Positions 46,955-58,340 of a DNA stretch of 64,000 bases are shown here, one piece after another. Under the pieces are notes generated by a model. That model was not told where the DNA came from. It saw only the letters and a list, made by a program, of their open reading frames with translations, and did no database searches. The DNA is taken from contig CM066319.1 in the NCBI GenBank assembly GCA_033807775.1, positions 140,294,983 to 140,358,982 on the forward strand, written 5' to 3'. Position 1 is the stretch's first letter, and every line of letters starts with the position of its first letter. This DNA comes from Saussurea involucrata (lineage: Eukaryota; Streptophyta; Magnoliopsida; Asterales; Asteraceae). The position numbers were made by a program, and so were the translations under genes.

Positions 46955-47378
46955 TCTCTTTCCGGCATATGTGAAGTGTCTTTTTTGGTGAGAAGTACTT
47001 TTAAATCGTTGATCACTTTTAATCAAATACCCTCCTATGAATTATGGCTTAAAAGGGAATTGATCTGGTGCATCACGCTGCATCTTATCTCGGTGTATCT
47101 CATCCTAATGTTCGTCCATTTCTCATCTACTTCTCACGTTTCTCACCAAATTTGGCACTTTTTACTGGAACCCATCCCTTCTCTCTCATGTGTGTGTATA
47201 TATAATATAGGGTTGGGTTCCGGTGAGAAGTCGAGGTTAACGTGAGAAACATGAGAAGTGGTTATCAACCGCTGGATGAGAAAAGGGACGCACGTTAGAA
47301 TGAGATGCATCAGATCAATTCTATTCTAAGGCACAATTCATGGGAGGGCATTTGATTAAAAGTGATCAATGGTTCAGA
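46955..47378. repeat. MITE-like inverted repeat pair, cut by the assembly gap
   Basis: A block at about 47009-47150 (TTGATCACTTTTAATCAAAT ... CACGTTTCTCACC) recurs in inverted orientation at about 47240-47372, at an estimated 70-80% identity. Ends of the GGTGAGAAG type occur at 46988, 47150 and 47231. This fits two facing copies, or one foldback copy, of a small non-coding element. The right side runs into the gap, so the boundaries are incomplete. Confidence 0.6.
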
Positions 47379-47878
47379 NNNNNNNNNNNNNNNNNNNNNN
47401 NNNNNNNNNNNNNNNNNNNNNNNNNNNNNNNNNNNNNNNNNNNNNNNNNNNNNNNNNNNNNNNNNNNNNNNNNNNNNNNNNNNNNNNNNNNNNNNNNNNN
47501 NNNNNNNNNNNNNNNNNNNNNNNNNNNNNNNNNNNNNNNNNNNNNNNNNNNNNNNNNNNNNNNNNNNNNNNNNNNNNNNNNNNNNNNNNNNNNNNNNNNN
47601 NNNNNNNNNNNNNNNNNNNNNNNNNNNNNNNNNNNNNNNNNNNNNNNNNNNNNNNNNNNNNNNNNNNNNNNNNNNNNNNNNNNNNNNNNNNNNNNNNNNN
47701 NNNNNNNNNNNNNNNNNNNNNNNNNNNNNNNNNNNNNNNNNNNNNNNNNNNNNNNNNNNNNNNNNNNNNNNNNNNNNNNNNNNNNNNNNNNNNNNNNNNN
47801 NNNNNNNNNNNNNNNNNNNNNNNNNNNNNNNNNNNNNNNNNNNNNNNNNNNNNNNNNNNNNNNNNNNNNNNNNNNNNN
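47379..47878. other. Assembly gap, 500 N
   Basis: Exactly 500 unknown bases, a conventional placeholder length. The true distance is unknown, and ORFs drawn through it are meaningless. Confidence 0.99.
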
Positions 47879-48710
47879 TCTAAGTCAAAACCGAGCAAGT
47901 GCTCAAAGCTCGCTAGACCAAAAGAGTAAAACACAACCATTGATATTTTCAAGTAAAACACACAAGTATTTGGAAAATAACATTTTTGGCATGTACAAAG
48001 TTTTCACAAGTCAACTTGAACTCACCTTTGCTAGATTTAGGCTAAATCTAGATTTTCCCATACGTAAGCTCCTTTGAAGAGCTTGAGTCCTCAAGTCCAA
48101 ATCTTCCAAACCTAGATCCATAAGTTTCCAACCATCAATACCAAGATCTAACCATGTAGAATTACTCCTCAAACATAAAACATCAAGACCCCCAACTTAT
48201 ACCAAAACCCTAGTTCTTATAGATGAAGAAAACAAGGTTTCCTTAACCAATCGTCCCACAACACCACAAGATAGAAAGAGGATGAAATCAATAACAACCT
48301 ATCATTTGGGTAGAGGAATATTGCCTTTATCACATGAATCTCCAACCAAAAGCTCTAATCACCCACCAAAAGCTCCAAGCTTCCATAACTTGAACAATGG
48401 TGAAAAGTGGGTTTAGTTTGATGAAGAAATGAGGAAGAAGAGGTTGGATTTGTGTTCTATTTGAAGAAAATTGACTGAAAGAGGGAGAGGGAGAGTGGGT
48501 TAGGGTTTGAGAGTGAAATGAGGAGAGAGGAAGAGAAAGTGTCTTAAAATATCCAAGTTAGACCATAAGACAGGTCGCGGACGTCCGTACGGTACCTCAC
48601 GGACGTCCGGCCTCGGCCGAACAAAACCATCTGAAATTCTATGTTGCTTCCGCGGATGACCCGCAGGCTTCCGCACCCCGCGGACGTCCGACATGTCTCT
48701 CGCGGACGTC
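47879..48710 (-). mobile_element. LTR fragment F, main part, minus strand
   Basis: Read on the minus strand, an LTR begins TGTAACACCCCG at 57053, runs to 57013, is interrupted by element E, and continues from 48710 into the gap. The rejoined edges are CGGACGTC and CG, restoring a fourth copy of the palindrome CGGACGTCCG. At least 873 bp of this LTR are present. The TGTAACACCCC start resembles that of element E, suggesting a related chromovirus family. Confidence 0.7.
48578..48710. repeat. CGGACGTCCG palindromes in LTR F
   Basis: Perfect 10-bp palindromes at 48578-48587, 48600-48609 and 48681-48690. A fourth (48703-48710) is cut by element E after CGGACGTC, with CG at 57013-57014. Confidence 0.9.
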
Positions 48711-49378
48711 TGTAACACCCCATATTTCATCTCTTGTGGTATTAGTGCAGAAATAAGGAAATTCTGGGGTCTTTTTGTAAAAACTCAAAGTTCAGTGGCT
48801 GGTTTGTGAAAGGGAAAAGTTTAATAAGATAAAAACCCCAAAAACCCTATTTCTTGTTCTACATTTCGGCTGGAGAAGTGCAAGGGAGGAGAAGAGCTCA
48901 AGATTTCCACCATTGAAGATTTGAGAAAGTGTTGGGGCTAGGTATTGAAGGAACTTGCAATTAAGGTATACCTTCATCTTTATCTCTTTGATTTTGTGCT
49001 GGAAATGGGCTTGAGATGAATGATTCATTTTGATTTCTCTTCTTCTTCATGTATTTTGAGACAAAACCAATTGGAAGGGTGTGTTGGATGATTCCCTTGA
49101 GGAGTTTGTGAACTCTTGGTGTTGTTCCACCCTTTCCAATGGAGGTTCCTAAGTTTAATCCTTTTTAGAAAGGAATTGTGTTTTCAAAAGAGTAGTTCAT
49201 GATAGTTTGATTGAGGAATGGATTGATTTAAGTAATGAGAATTGTTTCCCTAATGTATAGATAGTTTTGGAGATTGTTTTGTGAAGTTATCAATCAATTG
49301 GAATCGAATTAGGAGGATTCATGTGGATTTTCGAGCTGACCCTGGTGAGCAGAACTGTGAATGCTCGACCAGAGGGTT

Positions 49379-49422
49379 ACGCGGTTTTTCACGCGGTTTG
49401 CAAACCGCGTAGCAAACCGCGT
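49379..49422. repeat. ACGCGGTTT inverted-repeat cluster with 20-bp perfect palindrome
   Basis: ACGCGGTTTGCAAACCGCGT at 49391-49410 is a perfect palindrome. It is flanked by a further ACGCGGTTT on the left and AAACCGCGT on the right, so the outer pair also matches. The right LTR has the same palindrome at 56040-56059. Confidence 0.92.
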
Positions 49423-50026
49423 AAGTCCCTGTTGGGCGATTCTCGTTTTCTGCTTCGTTGGTCGTTCGGGTTTGGGTTCGAGGCTCGGTTTAGGGGATTG
49501 TCTTAGGACGTTATGGGGGATGTTTTAAAGTATAATTGGGGAGTCTAATACCTCCTTTGTTAACCCCAAATTCAGGTGATCGTTTGGAGATTAAGTGAGC
49601 TTCGAGTAGTGTGTGGTTTAGCCGAGCATCAGGTGAGTTCCCTTATGCATTACTTCTACCTTTTAAAATGAATTGCGAAGAATTGATATGACTGAAAATG
49701 AGTTTACTTGATCATCATGACCTTATGTTTTCTCATGCATGAAAAGTGTTATTTTACAAGTGGAAGGAGGATTATCCTCGAGTAAGTGTTAAAGCATGTT
49801 TTAAATGTTTATGCCTGTGGTAGAGTCGGGTTGCACAGTGGAGGACCCTTCGAGTTGCCGTGCCTGGATTTGTAAGGTGTTGAGTTGCCGTGCCTGGCTT
49901 TGTTAGGTGTTATTGGTCCATGCCAATGTGTACACCCTTGTTTGAGCTCAAACTTGTCAAGTATTGTTTGCAAGGAAACGTGTTTCTTAAAATGTTTTGT
50001 GGTTACGCTTTTAGGAGGGAATTCAC

Positions 50027-50042
50027 TAGACCTTATGGTCTA
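50027..50042 (+). other. Conserved LTR hairpin, TAGACC/GGTCTA (element E)
   Basis: TAGACC, loop TTAT, GGTCTA, followed by ACCCTC. The same lies in the right LTR at 56736-56751. Confidence 0.8.
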
Positions 50043-50300
50043 ACCCTCGCTTTCAAAACTTAAAAACCATTTTCATGAAAAGGTGGCTTAGGTGCTTCGT
50101 CCAAGGGAAAGGAGAAGGCTTGAGGTGAAGGTGCGAGATTAGAGACCGTCAAGTTTCAGTTTTTGTTTAGCTAGTATCTCGGTTGTATTTGCTTGAGGAC
50201 CGTAAACAATGTAATTGATTTTGGGAGTTTATGTTGTAATTGGGACCCTTATGGGCTTTTGACTTATATTTTATGTTAGGAGTTTTTGGGTTGTTACAAA

Positions 50301-50313
50301 TGGTATCAGAGCC
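50301..50313 (+). other. Element E primer-binding site
   Basis: TGGTATCAGAGCC two bases after the LTR; initiator methionine tRNA type. Confidence 0.88.
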
Positions 50314-50576
50314 ATAGTTTAAGGGATTTAGGTGACCGGATGGGCCTAGACTTAAACTTTGGAGTAGGGACACAACCGAGATATAGTACGGCCATAGGAG
50401 GAGACCTAATAGGAATGAGTGGAATGGGGTGTCGAGGATCATCATGTGAGGTAAATTGGGAATTATACCTGGCCAATATAATTTCGAATTTACAGGCACG
50501 TGAGGATGCTTAAATTACCTCTCGGGGTGTTATTGGTATTAAATGTTTGTTTCATGTGTTTTGTATCAGTATCACC

Positions 50577-53500
50577 ATGTCTGAAAGGTCGTTGAGGAGC
50601 AAGTCTGTACCCAGTGTAAGAATGGCCACGTCTGAGGAGGTCCGAGCGGATGAACCCGTGGTCCCTCCGAGGGCACCGGCTACCCGGGGAAGAGGAAGAG
50701 GTCGTGGTAGGGGACGCGAGACCATTCCGCGTAAGGCTACCACCACTATGGGAGGTGCTCGTCCAAAGAAGAAGGCTCCGGCTGTTCGCCGAACAAAAAG
50801 TGTTGAGGCACCAACGGAGCGGGAAAGGTCACACCAAGAGGGCTCGGCATCGAGGGGTCATGCTTTTGTGACTCAAGAGGCCTTCGCCACAGAAATGGTG
50901 AAGTTGCAGGAAAAGTTAGACCGTTGGATGAACCGTCATGATGTTTCGGCATCGGGGAGTAAAGAGAACAGTGAGAGTAAGGCAGCCACTGAATTGTCTA
51001 GCCCGCCTCCTACGGAAGTTGGTAGCCACAAGCAATCCACGACGCTAGTGGTGAACGAGTCGGCAGCTAGAGGATGTAGTCACAAAGCATTCTCATCTTG
51101 CAAACCTCCTACCTTCCAAGGGGAATGCGACCCGGTGTTAGCCATAAGGTGGGTTCGAGAAATGGGGCTGGTATTTGACATTTGTAAGTGTTCCAAATAG
51201 GATAAGGTGATCTACGCCCTGTCTATGTTGAAGTCGGAGGCCATCTTTTGGTGGGATGCCGAAACCGGGGGTTTGGGATCGTCAGTGGCTAAGACTATGA
51301 GATGGGAAGAATTTGTGAGGAGGTTCAAGGCTCAGTTTTGCCCTCTAGCGGCAATTAAGAAATTGGAAGAGGAGTTTTTGAACTTAGCACAAGGAGGCAT
51401 GACCGTGAGGGAGTACACTTCCAAGTTTATTGAGAAAGCTCGTTTTGCGGAAACGTATGTCCCAACCGAGGAGCGCCGAGTAGAGAGGTATCTCTATGGA
51501 TTGAAGAGTAGTGTGCGAGAGTTGGTAATGGCAAGAAATCCTAACACTTTCCAAGCGGCTATAAATGCGGCCGAGTTGGTAGAAAAGGAAAAAGATCGAC
51601 AGCAATCGGAGAGGGGCGGGGAGAAGAGAAAATGGGATGGACCGGGAAATGATGCTCGAAAGGGGAAAGTTTCGAGGCCGGAGCCGCGTGGAAATCGGGG
51701 TTATGGTAACAAGCCGTGTGGGAAGTGTCATCGGATGCATAGAGGAAAGTGTAAGGCGGACTCGGGGACGTGTTTTCATTGTGGGCTGCCGGGGCATATA
51801 TCAAGGGATTGCCCGCAGAAGCAGGGTTGTTTCCAGTGTGGGTCGATGGACCATAAGCGGTATGACTGTCCCATGCTTAGGAGAGGAGGACCGGGTCAGT
51901 ATGGGAATCATCAAGGGGTGCAAGGAGTTGAGAAAAAGGAAGAACCGGCACACGCGAAGGGACGTGCATTTCGTATGACAGCGGATGAGGCGGAGGAAAC
52001 TCCGGATGTCGTGACAGGTACCTTTTTGGTGAACTCTCTTTGTGCCAGTGTGTTATTTGATTCGGGGGCGAATCGCTCCTTTGTATCTCCTGTTTTCGTG
52101 AAACGTTTGGGGGTGAGGCCTAAGCGTTTGGGTAGTGTTTTAGAAGTGGAGACCGCCGATGATAACGTAGTACTTGTTAGTAGTGTGGTGGAGGGATGTT
52201 GTATATACATAGAGGGGAGTTTGATACCGATTCATTTGTACCCTATGCCGATGGGAGAGTTCGATGTAGTGTTGGGGATGGATTGGTTGGCGAAAAATAA
52301 TGCTACCATCGTCTGCAACAAGAAGTTGATTCGTGTGCAATTGCCAGATAAGGGAATGGTAGTGATTTATGGGAACCGTCGAGATAGGAAGTCTAGTCTT
52401 ATTTCCTTAATTAAGGCTACTAAATGTCTAAGGAAGGGGTGTCAGAGTTATCTAGCCTATGTGGTGGATGCAAAGAAAGAAAAGCGCGAGGTAGGAGATG
52501 TAACGATAGTGGGTGAATACCCGGAAGTGTTTCCGGACGATTTTTGCGATCTACCACCGGACTGCCAAATCGAGTTCCGAATCGACCTGGTGCCAGGAGC
52601 CACACCAATAGCTCGTGCACCATATCGATTGGCACCTTCCGAGACGAAGGAGATGATGACTCAACTCCAAGAGTTGCTCGACAAGGGGTTCGTGAGACCG
52701 AGTACCTCGCCGTGGGGTGCGCCGGAGCTCTTTGTGAAGAAGAAGGACGGGACTATGAGGATGTGCATCGATTATCGCGAACTCAACAAAGTCACTGTCA
52801 AGAACAAGTACCCGCTCCCCAAAATCGACGATTTGTTCGATCAGTTGCAAGGGGCTAGCTACTTTTCAAAGGTAGATCTGAGATCGGGGTACCATCACCT
52901 CAAGGTACGAGGAGAAGATATTCCAAAGACAGCTTTTCGAACCCGATACGGTCATTACGAGTTTTTAGTAATGCCGTTCGGATTAACGAATGCTCCCGCC
53001 GCGTTCATGGATTTGATGAATACGGTATGTCAACCCTATTTAGATAAATTCATGACCGTCTTCATAGACGACATCCTCATCTACTCAAAGTGGGAGGAAG
53101 AGCATAGGGAGCATTTGAGAGCAGTGTTAGAATTGTTGAAGCGGGAGAGACTGTATGCCAAATTTTCGAAATGCGAATTTTGGCTTCGCGAGGTGCAGTT
53201 TTTGGGACATGTAGTAACCCAGAGTGGAATCAAGGTTGACCCGGCAAAAGTGGAAGCTATCAGGAACTGGGAACCGCCTAGAACGCCGTCCGAAGTCCGC
53301 AGTTTCCTTGGGTTAGCGGGGTATTATCGGAAGTTCATCAAAGACTTCTCGAAAATTGCTACTCCGTTGACTTCTTTGACCAAGAAGAACGCCAAGTTCA
53401 ATTGGACCGAAGGGAAAAAAGAAGCCTTCCAAAGGTTAAAAGAAATGTTGAGTGAGGCTCCAATTCTAACCTTACCCGAAGGAACGGAAGACTTTGTAGT

Positions 53501-54857
53501 GTACAGCGACGCCTCTAAATTGGGCTTGGGGTGTGTCTTGATGCAGCGTGGTAAAGTGATCGCTTATGCGTCCCGTCAATTGAAGGAGCATGAGAAGCGA
53601 TACCCCACACACGATTTAGAGTTGGCGGCCGTCGTTTTCGCCTTAAAGATTTGGAGGCATTATTTGTATGGGACGAAGTGTAAGATCTTCACTGATCACA
53701 AAAGCCTTCGTCACATCTTCGATCAGAAGGAGTTGAACATGAGACAACGTAAGTGGATGGAACTGTTATCAGATTACGACTGTGAGATTGAATACCATCC
53801 CGGGAAAGATAATGTAGTGGCTGACGCCTTGAGCCGTAAAGAAAGGGGAGAAGCTTCGAAGATCATAGCCTTGAGGGCTGAGGTCACGTTTAATCTGCTG
53901 GGTGAAATAAGGAAATGGCAAGTGGAAGCGTCCGCGGTTGAGAATCTCAAGAAAGAACGGATGGTGGGAAACGTGGACTCCCTAGTAGAAGATAGCCGAG
54001 GACTGAAATGCCTCAAGGATAGAATATGGGTTCCGAAGTTGGGGAATGTGCGGAAGTTGATACTAGAGGAGGCTCACAAGTCAAAGTACTCCATCCATCC
54101 AGGAACGAACAAGATGTTTGGCGATTTACGACAAGACTATTGGTGGCCGGGTATGAAGAAGGATATAGCTTATTTTGTTGAAAGGTGTGATACTTGTCTG
54201 AGGGTAAAAGTAGAGCACCAACGACCGTACGGAAAACTCCAACCCTTGGATATTCCGGTATGGAAGTGGGATCAAATTGCGATGGATTTCGTGACAAAAC
54301 TGCCTAGAACTCCAAAGAGTTTTGATGCCATTTGGGTGATTGTAGACCGACTCACCAAATCGGCGCACTTCCTTCCAATAAAGGAATACTACCCGATGGA
54401 GAAATTGGCAAAGTTATATATTGACGAGATAGTGACCCGTCATGGGGTGCCGTCGTCAATAGTCTCGGATCGTGATAGTCGATTTACGTCGACTTTTTGG
54501 AGGAGCTTCCAGCGTGAAATGGGGTCTCAAATTAAGATGAGCACCGCATACCATCCTCAGACTGATGGTCAGAGCGAGCGAACCATCCAGACCCTGGAAG
54601 ACATGTTGAGAGCTTGCGCGTTATATTTTCAGGGTTCGTGGGAGAACCACCTACCGTTGATCGAGTTTGCGTATAACAATAGTTACCACGCAAGCATAAA
54701 GGCTGCTCCTTATGAGATACTCTACGGTAGGAAGTGTCGGACACCTCTTTGTTGGAACGAGGTCGGGGAGAAACAACTGGCTGGACCCGAAATAGTACAG
54801 TTGACTGCCGACAAGATCGACCAAGTGAGGGAAAGGCTGAAAGTTGCTCGTGACTGA
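50577..54857 (+). pseudogene. Element E gag-pol polyprotein (one early stop, truncated end)
   Basis: I choose ATG 50577 (MSERSLRSK), which opens a basic Arg/Gly-rich gag N-terminus; an upstream in-frame ATG (50547) adds ten residues. TAG 51198-51200 interrupts gag, and the same frame then runs 1216 codons from 51207. It holds the gag core (codons 1-130), three zinc knuckles (171-221) and protease DSGAN (285-289). RT follows (about 470-640, FIDD at 619-622), then RNase H (about 765-877), the H2C2 zinc site and the integrase core with D1027, D1088 and E1124 (D-D-35-E spacing). TGA at 54855 replaces a probable Arg codon. All catalytic residues I can check are present. Confidence 0.93.
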
Positions 54858-55348
54858 CAAAAGAGTTACGCCGACAAGAGGCGTAAGGACATCGAGTTCC
54901 AGGTTGGGGATAAGGTGATGCTGAAAGTATCCCCTTGGAAAGGAGTAACCAGATTCGGGAAGAGGGGAAAGTTGAGCCCCCGCTACATAGGACCGTTCAA
55001 GATCATTGAGCGCATGGAGAAGTAGCTTATAAGTTGGAATTACCTGTGGAACTGCAAAGAATTCATAATACCTTTCACGTGTCGAATCTGAGGAAATGCT
55101 TGGCGGAAGCCGATATGGCAATACCTCTGCACGAAGTCCAGATTGATGAGAAATTGAACTTTGTGGAGGAGCCCGAAGCTATCACCGACCGTAAGGTTCG
55201 GAGAACAAGGAACAAAGAGATTAGCCTTGTGAAAGTGTTGTGGCGTTTCCACAAGGGGAGTGAGGCGACGTGGGAAACTGAGACCGATATGAGAGCAAGG
55301 TACCCACACCTTTTCAGTGATGAGATTCCGGGGACGGAATCCTGTTAA
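54858..55348 (+). pseudogene. Element E integrase C-terminus and chromodomain-like tail
   Basis: The frame continues after TGA 54855 through SYADKRRKDIEFQVGDKVML to about 55015, where loss of one base in a former IGEVAYK block shifts it. The remainder (55034-55348) contains RIHNTFHVSNLRKCL and a C-terminal VEEPEAITDRKVRRTRNKE, ending WETETDMRARYPHLF, typical of Tekay-like chromodomain tails. This domain is thought to direct integration to particular chromatin. Confidence 0.88.
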
Positions 55349-55359
55349 GGGGGAGGTGA
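55347..55359 (+). other. Element E polypurine tract
   Basis: AAGGGGGAGGTGA directly before the 3' LTR. Confidence 0.88.
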
Positions 55360-57007
55360 TGTAACACCCCATATTTCATCTCTTGTGGTATTAGTGCAGA
55401 AATAAGGAAATTCTGGGGTCTTTTTGTAAAAACTCAAAGTTCAGTGGCTGGTTTGTGAAAGGGAAAAGTTTAATAAGATAAAAACCCCAAAAACCCTATT
55501 TCTTGTTCTACATTTCGGCTGGAGAAGTGCAAGGGAGGAGAAGAGCTCAAGATTTCCACCATTGAAGATTTGAGAAGGTGTTGGGGCTAGGTATTGAAGG
55601 AACTTGCAATTAAGGTATACCTTCATCTTTATCTCTTTGATTTTGTGCTGGAAATGGGCTTGAGATGAATGATTCATTTTGATTTCTCTTCTTCTTCATG
55701 TATTTTGAGACAAAACCAATTGGAAGGGTGTGTTGGATGATTCCCTTGAGGAGTTTGTGAACTCTTGGTGTTGTTCCACCCTTTCCAATGGAGGTTCTTA
55801 AGTTTAATCCTTTTTAGAAAGGAATTGTGTTTTCAAAAGAGTAGTTCATGATAGTTTGATTGAGGAATGGATTGATTTAAGTAATGAGAATTGTTTCCCT
55901 AATGTATAGATAGTTTTGGAGATTGTTTTGTGAAGTTATCAATCAATTGGAATCGAATTAGGAGGATTCATGTGGATTTTCGAGCTGACCCTGGTGAGCA
56001 GAACTGAGAATGCTCGACCAGAGGGTTACGCGGTTTTTCACGCGGTTTGCAAACCGCGTAGCAAACCGCGTAAGTCCCTGTTGGGCGATTCTCGTTTTCT
56101 GCTTCGTTGGTCGTTCGGGTTTGGGTTCGAGGCTCGGTTTAAGGGATTGTCTTAGGACGTTATGGGGGATGTTTTAAAGTATAATTGGGGAGTCTAATAC
56201 CTCCTTTGTTAACCCCAAATTCAGGTGATCGTTTGGAGATTAAGTGAGCTTCGAGTAGTGTGTGGTTTAGCCGAGCATCAGGTGAGTTCCCTTATGCATT
56301 ACTTCTACCTTTTAAAATGAATTGCGAAGAATTGATATGACTGAAAATGAGTTTACTTGATCATCATGACCTTATGTTTTCTCATGCATGAAAAGTGTTA
56401 TTTTACAAGTGGAAGGAGGATTATCCTCGAGTAAGTTTTAAAGCATGTTTTAAATGTTTATGCCTGTGGTAGAGTCGGGTTGCACAGTGGAGGACCCTTC
56501 GAGTTGCCGTGCCTGGCTTTGTAAGTTGTTGAGTTGTCGTGTCTGGCTTTGTAAGGTGTCGAGTTGTCGTGCCTGGCTTTGTAAGGTGTTGAGTTGCCGT
56601 GCCTGGCTTTGTTAGGTGTTATTGGTCCATGCCACTGTGTACACCCTTGTTTGAGCTAAAACTTGTCAAGTATTGTTTGCAAGGAAACGTGTTTCTTAAA
56701 ATGTTTTGTGGTTATGCTTTTAGGAGGGAATTCACTAGACCTTATGGTCTAACCCTCGCTTTCAAAACTTAAAAACCATTTTCAGGAAAAGGTGGCTTAG
56801 GTGCTTCGTCCAAGGGAAAGGAGAAGGCTTGAGGCGAAGGTGCGAGATTAGAGACCGTTAAGTTTCAGTTTTTGTTTAGCTAGTATCTCGGTTGTATTTG
56901 CTTGAGGACCGTAAACAATGTAATTGATTTTGGGAGTTTATGTTGTAATTGGGACCCTTATGGGCTTTTGACTTATATTTTATGTTAGGAGTTTTTGGGT
57001 TGTTACA
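55360..57007 (+). repeat. Element E 3' LTR
   Basis: 1648 bp, 60 bp longer than its mate because it has four copies, not two, of a 30-bp unit (56501-56617). Confidence 0.92.
56501..56617 (+). repeat. 30-bp minisatellite in element E 3' LTR
   Basis: Four units of GAGTTGCCGTGCCTGGCTTT plus about ten more bases. The 5' LTR has two. The change in copy number occurred after or during the last transposition. Confidence 0.9.
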
Positions 57008-57012
57008 ACATC

Positions 57013-57053
57013 CGTGGACCCAAATTTGGTTCTCCAATTTTCGGGGTGTTACA
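57013..57053 (-). mobile_element. LTR fragment F, terminal part
   Basis: On the minus strand this starts TGTAACACCCCG at 57053 and joins 48710 once element E and its TSD are removed. A purine-rich GGGGTGA lies just before the start (57054-57060), a possible decayed PPT. Confidence 0.6.
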
Positions 57054-57064
57054 TCACCCCATTG

Positions 57065-57158
57065 CAAACCTTGGTTTTACCAAGGTTTGGGGTTCCCTTT
57101 GTGCTTATAATGAATGAATTTGAGTGTGTGCCAAACCTAATCTAAGGATTAGGTTTGG
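57065..57158. other. Two perfect hairpins, CAAACCTTGG and CCAAACCTAATC stems
   Basis: 57065-57089 forms a 10-bp stem with loop TTTTA. 57131-57158 forms a 12-bp stem with loop TAAG. Both contain CCAAACCT/AGGTTTGG-like words. They lie between LTR F and the ORF at 57212. Confidence 0.85.
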
Positions 57159-57211
57159 GGTGGCCTACTTGATTACTTTTTACCTGATGGACTTCTCTTT
57201 TTGCAAGAGAT

Positions 57212-58338
57212 ATGGTGCGAATAAATCCAGAAAATGTCGGAAGGTGGTTTCGTTACTACCAGATGAACCACGCCACTCGAACGGAGGTAGCGCGACAACA
57301 ACACCTCCACTTTAAGGAGCGAGTAGAGCGGTTCGAGGAGAGAACGATCCATCCTGAGAGGGGAATGAAGATAAATGAAATCCCCAACCCACGAGTCCGC
57401 GAAATCGCAGTTCTAAGAGGGTGTACCGATTACGTTAGGGAACCTGAACCATATGATCTGGAGCTCGTACTGGAGTTTTATGCGGCTATGGTGCCACCGT
57501 CGTTCGGAGAGTTCCATACGGTTATTGTGCGAGGGCGGACAGTGAGGATCACAATGGATGACATCTGCAACCATTATGGGGTACCGCGTCACCGGAATCT
57601 GGACGCGACTTGTGGCATACCACCCATCCCGGGTGTTGGCGAAGAAGAAACGCACAGTCCACTCATCGCGTCGTCATTGAGACGAAGTGGATGTGGCAAC
57701 TGGGTCGTGCGAGAAGACGAAACCAAGAAGAGTGAGCTTCGCCCGGAGATTGGGGTGTGTTTGCGGTTCATCAAGGGGAGTTTAGCCTCATCCACACATT
57801 ACACCACTGTTGACCCCTACGTAGCCCGCATCCTCTACCGCATCCAGCATGACATGCCACTTGACGTCGGGCATATTATCATACTTCACATTATGGATGC
57901 CATCGCCGAACGGAACCTAGGTATTCTGACTTTTCCCTGCCTTATCACTAAACTTTGCAGGGACGCGAGTGTCGATATTGGGGATACTCTAGCCCCTCCC
58001 CCACCTTTTGGTCGACTGACATACTGCGCCCAACTGACGACCGCTCGGAAGCTAGACGGGCAGGAGGCAGCCGCAAGAGAGGAGATGGGTATACCCGAGG
58101 GTGTGGACGATGTTGACGTACACGACGTCAATTATGATCCGCACATGGACGTGGGAGATGCTCCTCCACCGACAGATATCCAGGGCTTAGCCAGACACTT
58201 CGATCACCGTTTCGGCTTGATGTAGACGGAGATGCGGACCGGGTTTGACGATCTCCGACGACTTATCTTGGGAGGTGCAGTCCCAAACGAGGCGGGTCCT
58301 TCTAACCCACCGGCAGCTCGTATGGTGAGGAGGCGGTA
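57212..58338 (+). CDS. Plant transposon-protein-like ORF (Transposase_32-like), fate uncertain
   Basis: A 337-codon ORF (57212-58225) has an internal pattern I associate with the 'putative plant transposon protein' domain: VLEFYAAMVPPSFGEFHTVI, VRGRTVRITMDDICNHYGVP, then SELRPEIGVCLRFIKGSLAS, DVGHIIILHIMDAIAERNLG and FPCLITKLC. After TAG 58223 the same frame continues to TAA 58336, immediately before element G. Its biochemical role is unknown. It may be an antisense ORF of element F or part of another, unbounded element. Assignment is by recalled pattern, not by search. Confidence 0.5.
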
Positions 58339-58340
58339 AC

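Larger units (their letters stand above)
48711..50298 (+). repeat. Element E 5' LTR
   Basis: 1588 bp. It contains the ACGCGGTTT palindrome cluster (49379-49422), a two-copy 30-bp repeat (about 49853-49912) and the TAGACC hairpin (50027-50042). Confidence 0.92.
48711..57007 (+). mobile_element. Chromovirus-type gypsy element E, best preserved in the window
   Basis: LTRs of 1588 and 1648 bp (TGTAACACCC...GGGTTGTTACA), PBS, gag-pol, chromodomain-like tail and PPT are all present over 8.3 kb. The TSD is ACGTC on the left (48706-48710) and ACATC on the right (57008-57012); the one mismatch fits decay of a methylated CpG. The LTRs are nearly identical except for two extra 30-bp repeat units in the right one. 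Only two nonsense codons and one frameshift were seen. Confidence 0.93.

Noticed and set aside
47340..48077. Long ORFs spanning the N gap
   Set aside because: Nearly all codons are unknown bases.
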